DNA of 33,275 bases from Paulinella micropora (lineage: Eukaryota > Cercozoa > Imbricatea > Euglyphida), in contig BJOX01000004.1 of NCBI GenBank assembly GCA_009731375.1, positions 1,534,010 through 1,567,284 on the forward strand. The letters are read 5' to 3'. Shown here one piece after another: positions 1 to 10,620 of this stretch (position 1 is its first letter; every line of letters starts with the position of its first letter). The translations under genes were made by a program, and so were the position numbers. A model generated the notes under the pieces. The model made no database searches and was not told the DNA's origin. It worked only from the letters and a program-made list of their open reading frames with translations.

Positions 1-765
<765 letters not shown>

Positions 766-792
766 GATGAGGACCCTGACCAATCACCAGAG
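766..792 (+). CDS. candidate 27-nt micro-exon, copy 1
   Basis: A non-repeat island bounded by TTTTTCTAG on the left and GTGAAC on the right. It is exactly nine codons and reads DEDPDQSPE, an acidic peptide. The copy at 3249-3275 differs by one base (Pro to His) and is followed by GTAAAC, a better donor. The last 13 nt plus GTAAAC recur alone at 922-934 and 3417-3429. No function is recognisable. The splice-like ends and multiple-of-three length are seen directly; that it is an exon is inference. It could instead be an ordinary interruption of the repeat. Confidence 0.4.
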
Positions 793-799
793 GTGAACA

Positions 800-871
<72 letters not shown>

Positions 872-889
872 CATCCATCCATCTGTCTG

Positions 890-921
<32 letters not shown>

Positions 922-985
922 CCAATCACCAGAGGTAAACATATAAGCACATATACACATATACATATACATATACATATACATA
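793..985. repeat. ATCT microsatellite, partial exon copy, CATATA repeat
   Basis: (ATCT)n from about 800, then a partial copy (922-934) of the micro-exon's 3' end with its GTAAAC donor-like motif, then a (CATATA)n run leading into the coding segment. The same order occurs at 3276-3500, where the coding segment is absent. Confidence 0.85.
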
Positions 986-1729
986 TCATCTGCCGGCATC
1001 GATGCGGTACTTACCGATGGTATTGAACTTTTCGTCTCGGCCAACCCAACATCGCCGTTACACGCGATTACTATCTATGTGTCCAACCACCTTCCCGACC
1101 GCGTGGACCTACTCTTCGCCAATGAGGTGGCGGCACAGATCAATTTGTCAATTGACGAGGCCCAGACTGAGGATCAAGCCTACGGACTATATCCCACTGA
1201 AGCCTAAAGCACGACAGATCATCTACGAGACGGAATTTCATCATTTTGATACACCACTTCAAGTGGGTGACCGTCAACTTGCATCCATCAGCTACGATTT
1301 CAGCCCGGAAACCCTTTCCGATACGACCTCGTATTCGACTTCCAGGATCAAGAAGATTTTCAAGAACCGTGTCGCAACACAACTTATGGACTCGTATGAC
1401 CTCCTTTCGACCTCACAAGCCCGCACCTACGGCCGTACTGTGAACCTTTTCATGTCAACGCGTCAAGACCCAAAAGGAACGGATAAGGCCTATGGCGGGG
1501 ATAACGACGAGGACGATGAGGATGATGGGAAAGAAGAAAAGAAGAGTTCCACTCTCCCGCCAGTCGCGGAGGAAACTGATGAAGAAGATGACGCGAGTAA
1601 GAACGAAGACGGCTCTAGCTCCCCTTCTAAACGGAGTCATCGTCAACCCAAAACAGCCTCTTCAAAACGAAGAAATACACAGACTACTCCCTCTCCAGGC
1701 TCTGCAGTCGTGTCTAATTTAACTTCGCC
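986..1729 (+). CDS. unidentified protein-coding segment with acidic/basic tail, apparent frameshift
   Basis: About 740 bp of non-repeat DNA between two (CATATA)n runs. From 986 to the stop at 1205-1207 one frame reads protein-like sequence including DGIELFVSANPTSPLHAI and HLPDRVDLLFANEV. From about 1160 the next frame takes over and stays open to the repeat, reading KARQIIYETEFHHFDTPLQ, then a very acidic stretch (DNDEDDEDD, around 1500-1530), then a Ser/Lys/Arg-rich tail (SKRSHRQPK, TASSKRRN). The switch suggests a one-base indel between about 1160 and 1205, from mutation or assembly error. No clear start codon or AG acceptor precedes 986, so this is probably an internal fragment. The acidic and basic tail would suit a nuclear or nucleic-acid-associated protein, but I recognise no domain. 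Confidence 0.5.
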
Positions 1730-2086
1730 GACATATACATATACATATACATACACATATACATATACCGATATAAATATATACATATATATACATATAT
1801 ATGTATATATGCATACATACATATACATATACACAGACATAGAGATATAGAAATATATAAGTACATAGACTTTGCGGTTACTGACAAAAATAAATTAGAT
1901 TACATTAGATTACATTACATTACATAACATGAGATTAGATTAGATTAGATTAGATTAGATTAGACTAGACTAGATTAGATTAGATTACATTATATTACAT
2001 TATATTACATTACATTACAATTACATTAGATTAGATTGTACATATAAGTACATATACACACACATAAGATTGAAAGAAAGAAAGGA
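1730..2086. repeat. (ATACAT)n followed by (GATTA)n/(ATTAC)n pentanucleotide repeats
   Basis: Hexanucleotide ATACAT repeats to about 1860, a short unique piece containing TTTGCGGTTACTGAC, then pentanucleotide GATTA and ATTAC runs. Closely repeated at 3430-3805. No gene seen. Confidence 0.9.
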
Positions 2087-2193
2087 CGTGCAAACATCAC
2101 GGCTTAGCTGGGCATCGGGTTAATACTTTACCCACAGACTTCCTTGGTTGACGAAATCAGAAGCTCCTTTTTTCTGGCATTAGTCGATATTTC
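2087..2193 (+). mobile_element. family E dispersed repeat, right-end fragment
   Basis: About 107 bp nearly identical to the right end of the full copy at 9498-9972, starting at CGTGCAAACATCACGG and ending TAGTCGATATTTC directly against (ATCT)n. The left part is missing. This fits 5' truncation of a retroelement or a partial deletion. Confidence 0.8.
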
Positions 2194-2197
2194 ATCT

Positions 2198-2251
<54 letters not shown>

Positions 2252-2326
2252 CATCCATCTATCTATCCATCCATCCATCTATCTATCTATCTATCTACCT
2301 ACCTATCTATCTATCTATCTATCTAC

Positions 2327-2359
<33 letters not shown>

Positions 2360-2432
2360 CATCCATCCATCCATCCATCCATCCATCCATCCATCTATCT
2401 ATCTATCTATCTATCTACCTATCTATCTATCC

Positions 2433-2465
<33 letters not shown>

Positions 2466-2515
2466 CCTATCTATCTATCTATCTATCCATCTATCCATCT
2501 ATCTATCTATCTGTC

Positions 2516-2554
<39 letters not shown>

Positions 2555-2697
2555 CATCTATCCATCCATCCATCCATCCATCCATCTATCCATCTATCTA
2601 TCTATCTATCTGTCTATCCATCCATCCATCCATCCATCCATCCATCCATCTATCTATCTATCTATCTATCTATCTGTCTATCTATCTATCTATCTAC

Positions 2698-2758
<61 letters not shown>

Positions 2759-2771
2759 ATCACTCTATCAC

Positions 2772-2827
<56 letters not shown>

Positions 2828-2896
2828 CCTACCTACCTGCCTACCTATCTATCTATCTATCTATCTATCCATCTACCTACCTACCTACCTACCTAC

Positions 2897-2930
<34 letters not shown>

Positions 2931-2998
2931 CCATCTATCTCCATCTATCTACCCATCTATCTATCCATCTATGTATCCATCTATGTAACCATCCATCC

Positions 2999-3030
<32 letters not shown>

Positions 3031-3064
3031 GTCTATCTATGTATCTATCTACATCCATCCGTCC

Positions 3065-3109
<45 letters not shown>

Positions 3110-3126
3110 CCTACCTACCTACCTAC

Positions 3127-3160
<34 letters not shown>

Positions 3161-3209
3161 GTCTATCTATCTATCTATCTAACCATCCATCCATCCATCC
3201 ATCCATCTG

Positions 3210-3242
<33 letters not shown>

Positions 3243-3248
3243 TTCTAG
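2194..3248. repeat. compound ATCT/ATCC/CTAC microsatellite, duplicate of 1-765
   Basis: Over 1 kb of tetranucleotide repeat with the same sub-block order as the first tract, including a short ATCACTCTATCACTCT interruption also found near 195-210. Ends in TTTTTCTAG. No coding content; open frames are artefacts of the repeat. Confidence 0.95.
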
Positions 3249-3275
3249 GATGAGGACCATGACCAATCACCAGAG
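3249..3275 (+). CDS. candidate 27-nt micro-exon, copy 2
   Basis: Second copy of the nine-codon island, reading DEDHDQSPE, between TTTTTCTAG and GTAAAC. One base differs from copy 1. It belongs to the duplicated block that lacks the 986-1729 coding segment, so it may be part of a decayed gene copy. Confidence 0.35.
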
Positions 3276-3282
3276 GTAAACA

Positions 3283-3338
<56 letters not shown>

Positions 3339-3352
3339 CATCCATCCATCCA

Positions 3353-3416
<64 letters not shown>

Positions 3417-3451
3417 CCAATCACCAGAGGTAAACATATAAGCACATATAC

Positions 3452-3498
<47 letters not shown>

Positions 3499-3811
3499 CA
3501 CATATACATATACCGATATAAATATATACATATATATACATATATATGTATATATGCATACGTACATATACATATACTCAGACATAGAGATATAGAAATA
3601 TATAAGTACATAGACTTTGCGGTTACTGACAAAAATAAATTAGATTACATTAGATTACATTAGATTACATTACATAAGATTAGATTAGATTAGATTAGAT
3701 TAGATTAGATTAGATTAGATTAGATTAGATTAGATACATTATATTACATTATATTACATTACATTACAATTACATTAGATTAGAGTGTACATATAAGTAC
3801 ATATACACACA
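3276..3811. repeat. ATCT, CATATA and GATTA/ATTAC repeats
   Basis: Same order as 793-2050 but without the 740-bp coding segment: ATCT array, partial exon copy at 3417-3429 with GTAAAC, CATATA repeats, then GATTA/ATTAC pentanucleotides. 3812-3899 is short unique sequence in which I see nothing. Confidence 0.9.
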
Positions 3812-3899
3812 TAAACTGTGCGCATCCCCCCCCGCTCCTTTCCCTCTGCCTCGGTATCATCTTTTATTTTCTCTTTTACTACGCCTTTAAGGAAGACTG

Positions 3900-4083
3900 A
3901 AAAAAAATCGGCCAGAACAAATTACCCCGTAATAACGGTACATTTCTTCTTCAAAGTTGTGAAGAATTTCGGCCAGCCGGTAATTATGGTACATTTGTTG
4001 TCCACAAATGAAAGTTTAGCCCAAAAGTCCCCGTATTTACGGTTGGCCGAAATGTGAGGTGGCCGAAATTTTGCACCCGACCT
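3900..4083 (+). repeat. family D dispersed repeat
   Basis: About 184 bp with several copies of the motif GGCCGAAATT. A diverged inverse copy lies at 29384-29566 and a related, internally duplicated piece at 30500-30712. Both full copies carry the run TTTACGGTTGGC or its equivalent. No coding frame stands out. Unclassified interspersed repeat. Confidence 0.7.
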
Positions 4084-4104
4084 CATATACGTGTGCAATA
4101 TATT

Positions 4105-4246
4105 TATCGATCACCTCCGCAAAATGTGGTCAGGTTACCGATAAAACTACATATGCGGCGCGCCAAATTTGACGTTTTGCGGTCTCGCCGGCCCGGCTCG
4201 CCCGCAAAACACGTTAAATTTGTGGCTAGCCGCATAATATACTATT
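4105..4246 (+). repeat. family B foldback/MITE-like element, copy 1
   Basis: About 142 bp beginning ATCACCTCCGCAAAATGTGG and ending GGCTAGCCGCATAATATA. It has a central GC-rich inverted repeat (TTTTGCGG...CCCGCAAAA). One of six copies in this window, four plus and two minus. No protein frame; likely a non-autonomous foldback element. Confidence 0.75.
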
Positions 4247-4285
4247 AGGCTGGAGAAGGGAAAATGGTGTTAGTATTGAGCACCG

Positions 4286-4353
4286 CCCAACCGGCTAGCG
4301 ATGCAGCCACCTCGCGCGGGAAAAAACAGGTCAAAAAAGGGGGGGGTTACACG
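4286..4353 (+). repeat. unit shared with 8444-8519, circularly permuted
   Basis: Contains GATGCAGCCACC, then CGCGCGGGAAAAAACAG, then a G-run followed by TACACGAATATTA. The same two parts occur at 8444-8519 in the opposite order. The two copies flank the retrotransposon and its GATA array. Confidence 0.55.
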
Positions 4354-4433
4354 AATATTATAGATAGATAGATAGATAGGTAGGTAGGTAGGTAGGTAGG
4401 TAGGTAGGTAGGTAGGTAGGTATGTAGATGATC

Positions 4434-4500
<67 letters not shown>
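4354..4500. repeat. (GATA)n/(GGTA)n microsatellite at 3' end of element A
   Basis: Tetranucleotide array lying directly against the 3' end of the minus-strand retrotransposon. It is either the insertion target or a 3' tail made at integration. Confidence 0.95.
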
Positions 4501-4818
4501 GAGATGTCGCAAATGAATGTAGTCCTTGCAAAGGAACGCAGTTTCACATCAAACAGTAATTTGTGTACTGTGCATGTGTCCGGGATGGGAATCACGGGTA
4601 GACTGTGTTCTGGAAAAAAGAAGAGGAGGACGTTGAAGAAAAAGGCAATCTAGGAATGGAGAGTGGGGTCTTGAGGAGGATACGGAAGAAGAGAAAGAAA
4701 AGGAAGCCGTTAGTGCAAGTGTTTTGAGCACCGTAAGCTTGCGCAAGCTACAATGATGACCTTGTATAAGGCCTAAACCCCCGAAGGGACCTAGCCCGGG
4801 CTATGCAACACTGGACGG

Positions 4819-7506
4819 CTATGACGGAATGCAGTCACCGATACGGACTAGAGGAAGATTAGTCCAATTTTTGACTGCACAGGAGCGATAAATCGCAAAA
4901 GAGCAACGAGCTACGCAGGAGGATAGCTTGAAGCAAAGGGATTTGGATTGGGGATGGGAAAAACCCAAGGCGCGGAAACATCGATGAACAGAGAACGATA
5001 CCATGCCGCGAGCCCCGCATTCGATTGGTCGAAGGTGGCAGGTCCATCCGTTGTCCTCGATTTGAGATTTGAGCTTGTTGTATCGGTTGGTCTTGTAGGC
5101 TCGTGCGTCAAGGATGTTTTCCTCGACCGGGCACGTTAGCTCGATCAGAATACATATCTTGGTAGACAGTGACCAGACAACGATATCGGGGCGGAGGTCA
5201 GTGACACAAATGTGGACAGGAAAGGCTTGCTCAGAACCGGTGTATTGGGTTTGGAGTTGCCAATCGTTTGCATTGTCAAGCAGGGATGGACGATGAAATG
5301 ATTGCCCCTTAGGCTTCTGCTCGCCCTCTTTCACAAACATAGACTTTGATTCATTTTGGTCTATAGGGGAGCGTTTGTTATGGCTCTCGATGTGTTTTTG
5401 AAGGGGAGCTTCAATAGTGCAGAGCACAGAGTCATGACGCCAGGTATAGCGGCCTTGTTTGAGGGCAACATGGCAACCGGAGAGGATGTGGCATAGATGT
5501 GCTTGACCAGAACAGAGGGCACACTTGTTGTTGGGAATGATTCCCCACAGACGTCTAAGGTCGGGGGTAATAACCGAGTTTGTGCTTGCGTTGATGACCC
5601 AAGAGATTAAACGGGGATTACGGGTTCCGATGAGGCGAGCCCAGGAGAGGTCGAAGGGGCATGCGTCTTCAAAACGAAGGAAGCACCCTTGCATGGCTTT
5701 GTCCATGTCATGCACTGTGGTTGTCTCAAGTATTGTCTCAGCAGCTAATTCTAAAACCCTGTCTTTGCGGTCTGTGATGGAATGTTCTTTTGGGTAGCGA
5801 CCATGGCCAAGTCCGAGATGATCGGATTGGCCTCGATGTTTGAATTCAAAATCAACTTGTGCCTCAAGCTTTTCGAGCACAGGCTCTGGTTTCCAGATAG
5901 TTCGAAATGTTTCGTGTTTCGTCAGGTTCATCGCATAAATGGACGAGAGGTGTTTATCTGGGCAGTACTTCAGCATTTGAGCACGGTTGATTTGAAGTCG
6001 CTGGTAAAAAGAGACCATGGACTGGAGCTGTAGACCGCATTTCGAGCGTGGGCGGTAAAGGCAAGAGACCAGAGCTCTTTTGTAGATATTGGCCCATTTT
6101 TTGAGGAAGCGGGTCGCAATTTTTTCAAGGGTTTTGGCGAAAGATAAGCAGAGGTCATAAATGAGAAATGGCCAGGCAAGTGACTGGACAGCGTAGTGCT
6201 GGTATAGCCAAAATTTCATAAAGCCATTGATCGAGCAGCTATCGATGGCTTGCATAGAAAGAATGAACTTCTTTTGGATTGCTGCACGTTGTTCGTTTTC
6301 GCTGAGGTCATGGTAGACAATCCATCCGAGGTCTTTGAAAGGCTTGTCAGCGATGAAGTCAATTGGTTTGCCAGTAATAGTAAGGGCGGGGTCGAAAGGT
6401 GGGAACGATATCGGCATTAATCGTTTGAGACCCTTGCGGTCATCGGCTTTAGTCCAATATTTGAAAGCAAGGCTTTTGCATTTGGGCGGTTTCGCGGCCA
6501 TTGTTCTGGTCCATGTCAGAAATTTGTCTATCATGTTGATGGACGATTGACAGTGTTTCGTGGATCGGCTGTGTAGTTTGAGGTCGTCAGCATAGGCAGC
6601 TTCGTGCACGATTATTTCATCCGTTGAGTTTTTGTGTTTGAAGTGGTATCCGTTGTTTTTGGTCAAGGATGATAGGAGGTCAAGTAGTAAATTGAAAACT
6701 ATATTGAAAAGGAGAGGAGAGATGCAGCATCCTTGAAAGACGCCCACAGCAAAAACAAAGGGTTCTGACGATCATTCTTTCCCTTCGATTGTGGCTACCA
6801 AGAGTTCGTAATATAAGAAGATTATGCGTGCAAACATAGGGGGCACGTGGAACCACCAGAGAGCAAACTGGATCAAGTTGTGATTTACGCTTCCAAAAGC
6901 GTTTTTTAGGTCAATCCATGCTATGACCAGTTGGCGATAGTGATCTTTTGCATCAATGTGTTCGGGGCATCCTGCAACGTTACTGAGGAAACCTTTTTGT
7001 TTCGCTCTGTCAAAGTATTTGTTATCCAGTAAAAAACTCTCCAGTCGTTTTGACCACAGAGAGAAAAATACCTTACCCGAGCAGTTTGTCAGAGCAATGG
7101 GACGATAGTTTGAGGCCTGAAGTGGATCGCCGTCTTTATGAAGGAGGGAAATAGCAGCGTGGGCCCAGCTGTTAGCAACATCAGTTGTCCAACACTTGAC
7201 AATGAGTTTGTGTAAGAAAAATAAAGCGGTGGGAAGTCTCTTGTAAACAAGGTAGCTAATACCATCTCTGCCAGGGGCTGCACCATTACGCTTAGCAAGC
7301 ACAGATCTTTTGGTTTCCAAGAAGGACGGTGGTTTGAGGTCAAAGGGGACAGTTGGTAGAGGTGGGCGAATCATCTCAGGTAAGGGCACGTAGGTTTGTT
7401 CTCGATTAGCGTCTTTGTATAGGTTGGGAAAGCAGGAATCGCAGTCTTCTTTGGATAGGGAGCAAGTGGTTTGGGTTGAGGGGGGATTAAACAGATTTTT
7501 TGGCAA
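4819..7506 (-). pseudogene. retrotransposon reverse transcriptase with CCHC knuckle and RLE endonuclease; one in-frame TGA
   Basis: One frame of about 896 codons broken by a single TGA at 6772-6774, giving pieces of 244 and 642 codons. In the upper piece: APGRDGI (residues 77-83), YRPIALTN (134-141), QKGF (170-173), and motif A AWIDLKNAFGSV with catalytic Asp199. In the lower piece: GVFQGCCISPLLF (2-14), catalytic YADD (52-55, DNA 6583-6594), a CCHC knuckle C409-x2-C412-x7-H420-x4-C425, and an RLE endonuclease with PD at 520-521 and ELT at 536-538 followed by Lys/Arg/Tyr-rich sequence. Known role of the family: nick the target DNA and reverse-transcribe the element RNA there. The codon at 7506 is not a true start; the frame shifts in a six-T run (7496-7501) and continues upstream. 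Catalytic motifs are intact, so decay looks recent. Confidence 0.92.
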
Positions 7507-8118
7507 ACGTATGAGGGTCAGATCGGAAGCGTGTATTAGCTTGTCGTTGAGCGGAGGTTAAAGTTGCTTCCTTGAGACGACGGCGGAGGCGGTTACCGGT
7601 TTTCAATAATACTCGCCAAGTTTTTTGCAGGCTTTTTGCAACAGCAGCTGGAATCAAACCTGCCCTTTTGAGTTCTCGCAGATGTCTTTTGGGCCAGTTT
7701 TTGTTGTCGGCTTTGCGTGAGTTCTGTTTGGAGCCGGGTTACGTGGCGGTTTTTGCGCTCATGAGTTTGTTCTTGTGTTTTTGTTTGAGGTACCCGTTGT
7801 GATATGAAGTCGTAGAGATATCTTTCAAATTTCGCTACTGCTTCGTCACACGACAAGCGTTTGATGAGAGAGGAGGGGAGGATGAGAGGGAGTGCGGATT
7901 GGAGTTCTTCTTCAATGCCTTTCCATTCGCTTGGTGTTGATGGCAATACCAGGCGTTTTCTTCTTTCGGTTGGTTCTTTCGGGGCACTTCTTGTCCGATG
8001 GACGAAATGGGAGTATGTCTCGGCGTCAACACAGTGGGTGGAATCCAGGTTGATAATGCCGGGTTGCGACTTGTAGTCCGGATGGACGTGCGCTTTTGGG
8101 CTCTTCTTTTCGAGGAGG
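7507..8118 (-). pseudogene. N-terminal part of the family A retrotransposon protein, frameshifted
   Basis: On the minus strand, 7593-8118 is open in one frame (including INLDSTHCVDAETYSHF and FERYLYDFISQRVP). Between about 7680 and 7720 the sensible reading moves to the next frame, giving WPKRHLRELKRAGLIP and then RLRRRLKEATLTSAQRQA and FRSDPHTFAKK. That ends at the six-T run at 7496-7501, where a further one-base shift joins it to the RT frame. The basic stretch just before the RT domain is typical of R2-like proteins. The N-terminal zinc fingers and Myb domain often found in R2 are not visible and may lie in the gap. Confidence 0.75.
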
Positions 8119-8418
8119 NNNNNNNNNNNNNNNNNNNNNNNNNNNNNNNNNNNNNNNNNNNNNNNNNNNNNNNNNNNNNNNNNNNNNNNNNNNNNNNNNN
8201 NNNNNNNNNNNNNNNNNNNNNNNNNNNNNNNNNNNNNNNNNNNNNNNNNNNNNNNNNNNNNNNNNNNNNNNNNNNNNNNNNNNNNNNNNNNNNNNNNNNN
8301 NNNNNNNNNNNNNNNNNNNNNNNNNNNNNNNNNNNNNNNNNNNNNNNNNNNNNNNNNNNNNNNNNNNNNNNNNNNNNNNNNNNNNNNNNNNNNNNNNNNN
8401 NNNNNNNNNNNNNNNNNN
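8119..8418. other. assembly gap (300 N)
   Basis: Exactly 300 N, so probably an estimated size. It hides the 5' part of retrotransposon copy 1. Other gaps lie at 10749-10904, 11356-11823, 12581-12769, 15684-16387, 21887-21896 and 27635-27644. Confidence 1.
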
Positions 8419-8419
8419 A

Positions 8420-8451
<32 letters not shown>

Positions 8452-8519
8452 GGGGGTACACGAAAATTAACTACAGCCAATCGGCCAGCGAGGCAGCCAC
8501 CAAGCGCGGGAAAAAACAG
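8419..8519 (+). repeat. A-run, G-run and permuted unit shared with 4286-4353
   Basis: A25 followed by G13, TACACGAAAATTA, then CAATCGGCCAGCGAGGCAGC and GCGCGGGAAAAAACAG. The two parts match 4286-4353 in swapped order. The homopolymers next to a gap are likely to be assembly-sensitive. Confidence 0.6.
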
Positions 8520-8550
8520 ATAGATAGATATTAGATAGATACATAGATAC

Positions 8551-8597
<47 letters not shown>

Positions 8598-8625
8598 TTA
8601 GATAGATAGATAGATAGATAGGTCA
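8520..8625. repeat. (GATA)n microsatellite
   Basis: GATA array with ATTAGATA interruptions. 8626-8721 is short unique sequence in which I see no feature. Confidence 0.95.
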
Positions 8626-8721
8626 GCCGTAAATGTAGAGAAGGCAAAATATGATACAGTACGCTTCCGTGAAATGGCCGTAAAATGCGGTTCAAAAACA
8701 AAGTACGGGGCGAACCCAAGC

Positions 8722-9360
8722 CACGCCTTTTTGACATCGAGTATTGCCTTTTTGTTCTCGCCCACTGCTTTTTTGACCTCGCCTATTGCCTTTTTGACCT
8801 CGCCAATTGCCTTTTTGACCTCGCCTATTGCCTTTTTGACCTCGCCTATTGCCTTTTTGACCTCGCCTATTGCCTTTTTTGGCCTTGCCTCTTGCATTTT
8901 TTTACTTCGCCCATTGCCTTTCTGACCTTGACTATTTCCTTTTTACCTCGAGTATTGCCTTGTTGGCTCAACCATTTGCCTTTTCGACCTTGCCTCTTTC
9001 CTTTTTAACCTCGAGTAGTGCCTGTTGACCTCAACTATTTCCCTTTTGATCTCTCCTATTGCCTTTTTGACCTTGTTTATTGCCTTTTTGACCTCGTCCA
9101 TTGCCTTTTCGACCTTGCCCATTGCCTTTTTGACGTTGTCTATTGCCTTTTTGACCTTGCCAATTGCCTTTTTGACCTTGCCTGCCAATTGCCTTTTCGG
9201 CCTCGCCTATTGCCTTTTTGGCCTCGCCTTCCTTTTCGACCTTGCTAAATGCCTGTTTGACCTTGCTTATTGCCTTTTTTGCCTCGTCTATCGCCTTTTC
9301 GACCTTGCCTACTGGCTGTCTGACCTTGCCTACTGCCTTTTTGTACCTTCCCACTTCGCC
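8722..9360 (-). repeat. 21-bp minisatellite encoding KKAIGEV-type heptads on the minus strand
   Basis: About 30 units of a 21-bp repeat (plus strand TATTGCCTTTTTGACCTCGC). The middle is near-perfect, the rest diverged. Because 21 is a multiple of three, the minus strand reads seven-residue repeats: KKAIGEV several times at 8750-8880, then KKAIDNV, KKAMGKV, EKAMDEV and KKAINKV at 8943-9188. Variation mostly keeps Lys/Glu at charged positions and Ile/Met/Val at hydrophobic ones, as in amphipathic helical proteins. Some changes, such as Ile ATT/ATA, are synonymous. Frame breaks near 8890-8940 and after about 9200 argue against one intact protein. The plus strand is also open (DLAYCLF) but less plausible. 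Confidence 0.55.
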
Positions 9361-9367
9361 TTTTTAG

Positions 9368-9426
9368 GTTGTAGTTCGGCGTTCAACTGAAGATGAAGAG
9401 AAAGAACGACAAGACAAAAAAAGGAG
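9368..9426 (+). CDS. candidate exon, Lys/Glu-rich
   Basis: A 59-nt island after TTTTTAG and before GTATCG. The only protein-like frame reads VVVRRSTEDEEKERQDKK, highly charged and probably helical. It lies at the end of the 21-bp minisatellite and is followed by (ATCT)n. No domain recognised. Charged composition and splice-like borders are seen; exon status is inference. It resembles in style the islands at 10473 and 12425. Confidence 0.4.
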
Positions 9427-9444
9427 GTATCGCATCGTATCATG

Positions 9445-9487
<43 letters not shown>

Positions 9488-9497
9488 CCTCCCTTGG

Positions 9498-9972
9498 GCT
9501 TGGTTTTTTGAAATGGGTGCCATCTGTCGACAGACAGAGAATTAGGGGATGGTGTGGGTGTGCTGGGCCCGTGGTGGGGTGCCTTATGTGTGCCTAGCCA
9601 TACGCCTATAAGTCACATGCCGAAATAGCGACGGGAAGCACAATCCTGTTCCCTCAGGGTGCCCTTTCTCGCTTGTTGAGCCCGGAATAAAACCCACAGT
9701 GCTCTGTCGGTTTATACTAGACTGTCGAACAGTCTCGAAACTCCATCTGCTTACTGGGTCCTCTTTAATGGAGGTGGGAGCTCGTTCTGCAAGGGGCGTT
9801 TATGGAACGAGCCCTGGCCCCGCCTGGTACTAGGGAGCTTTGGTATTGCCTGTATCAGTCCCTTCCGTGCAAGCATCACGGCTTAGCTGGGCATCGGGTT
9901 AATACTTTACCCACAGACTTCCTTGGTTGACGAAATCAGAAGCTCCTTTTTTCTGACATTAGTCGATATTTC
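9498..9972 (+). mobile_element. family E dispersed repeat, full-length copy
   Basis: About 475 bp, from GCTTGGTTTTTTGAAATGGG to AGTCGATATTTC, flanked by (ATCT)n on the right and separated by about 10 bp from (ATCT)n on the left. It contains AATAAA (about 9684), small hairpins (AGACTGT-CGA-ACAGTCT; GCTCGTTC...GAACGAGC) and a palindrome CTGTCGACAG. There is no protein frame. Other copies: 2087-2193, 11824-12042 (minus) and 15476-16691 (gapped). In two copies the outer ends read TG...CA, so a solo LTR is one option; a non-autonomous retroelement or 3' end of a non-LTR element is the other. Confidence 0.75.
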
Positions 9973-10025
9973 ATCTATCTATCTATCCATATACCAACCT
10001 ATCTACCTATCTATTTATCTATCTG

Positions 10026-10410
10026 TTGCCCTTCTGTCCCCTCTGCTGCCCCACTACATCTTTTCTGTCCCCTCTGTTGCCTTACTATTGCCTTTCTGTC
10101 CCCTCTGTTGCCTTACTATTGCCTTTCTGTCCCCTCTGTTGCCTTACTATTGCCTTTCTGTCCCTCTGTTGCCTTACTATTGCCTTTCTGTCCCCTCTGT
10201 TGCCCTACTATTGCCTTTCTGTCCCCTCTGCTGCCCCCTATTGCCTTTCTGTCCCCTCTGTTGCCCTACTATTGCCTTTCTGTCCCCTCTGTTGCCCTAC
10301 TATTGCCTTTCTGTCCCCCTCTGATGCCCTACTATTGCCTTTCTTCTCCTTTGCTGCCCCACTACTGCCTTTCTGTCCCCTCTGCTGCCCCACTATTGCC
10401 TTTATCTTCT
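10026..10410 (+). repeat. about 30-31-bp minisatellite, TATTGCCTTTCTGTCCCCTC type
   Basis: About a dozen units built on CTACTATTGCCTTTCTGTCC with CTCTGTTGC or CTCTGCTGC linkers. Related to the arrays at 27717-28380 and 12095-12424. Reading frames through it are repeat artefacts. Confidence 0.9.
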
Positions 10411-10472
10411 GTTACTACCCTCATTTCCCTACTATTTTCTTTTTTCCTCCCAGCTACTCTTGTGTGTCCTAG

Positions 10473-10514
10473 GCGGCACTAAAGAAGCGAACAGAGAAAG
10501 AAGAGAACCTATAG
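10473..10514 (+). CDS. candidate exon, Lys/Glu-rich
   Basis: Follows TGTGTGTCCTAG and reads AALKKRTEKEENL before an in-frame TAG at 10512-10514, just ahead of the GATA array. Its start (GCGGCA) and its KKR-acidic core resemble the larger island at 12425-12512 (KKRAEEEE), so the two may be paralogous exons, this one truncated. Weak alone. Confidence 0.3.
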   Translation, partial: AALKKRTEKEENL

Positions 10515-10519
10515 CTAGC

Positions 10520-10586
<67 letters not shown>

Positions 10587-10620
10587 GTAAGTAGGTAGAA
10601 AGATCGATATATAGATAGAT
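10515..10620. repeat. (GATA)n microsatellite
   Basis: GATA array ending GATAGAT directly at the 3' end of retrotransposon copy 2. Confidence 0.95.

Larger units (their letters stand above)
4501..8118 (-). mobile_element. R2-like (RLE-type) non-LTR retrotransposon, family A, copy 1
   Basis: Runs right to left. Its 3' end, GCGACATCTC on the minus strand, abuts the (ATCT)n strand of the microsatellite. The roughly 320-nt 3' UTR (4501-4818) recurs in part at 10621-10748, 11230-11355 and 31089-31340. Upstream are a coding region with reverse transcriptase, zinc knuckle and RLE endonuclease (4819-7506) and an N-terminal part (7507-8118). The assembly gap at 8119 hides the 5' end. No LTRs or apurinic endonuclease domain are seen. 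Element type is well supported; the exact clade cannot be assigned by eye. Confidence 0.9.

Noticed and set aside
6772-6774. UGA read as selenocysteine or reassigned codon
   Set aside because: No SECIS-like structure considered convincing, the element also has frameshifts, and simple mutation explains it.
8444-8456. Telomere-like G-run
   Set aside because: A homopolymer next to an assembly gap, with no repeated telomere unit.
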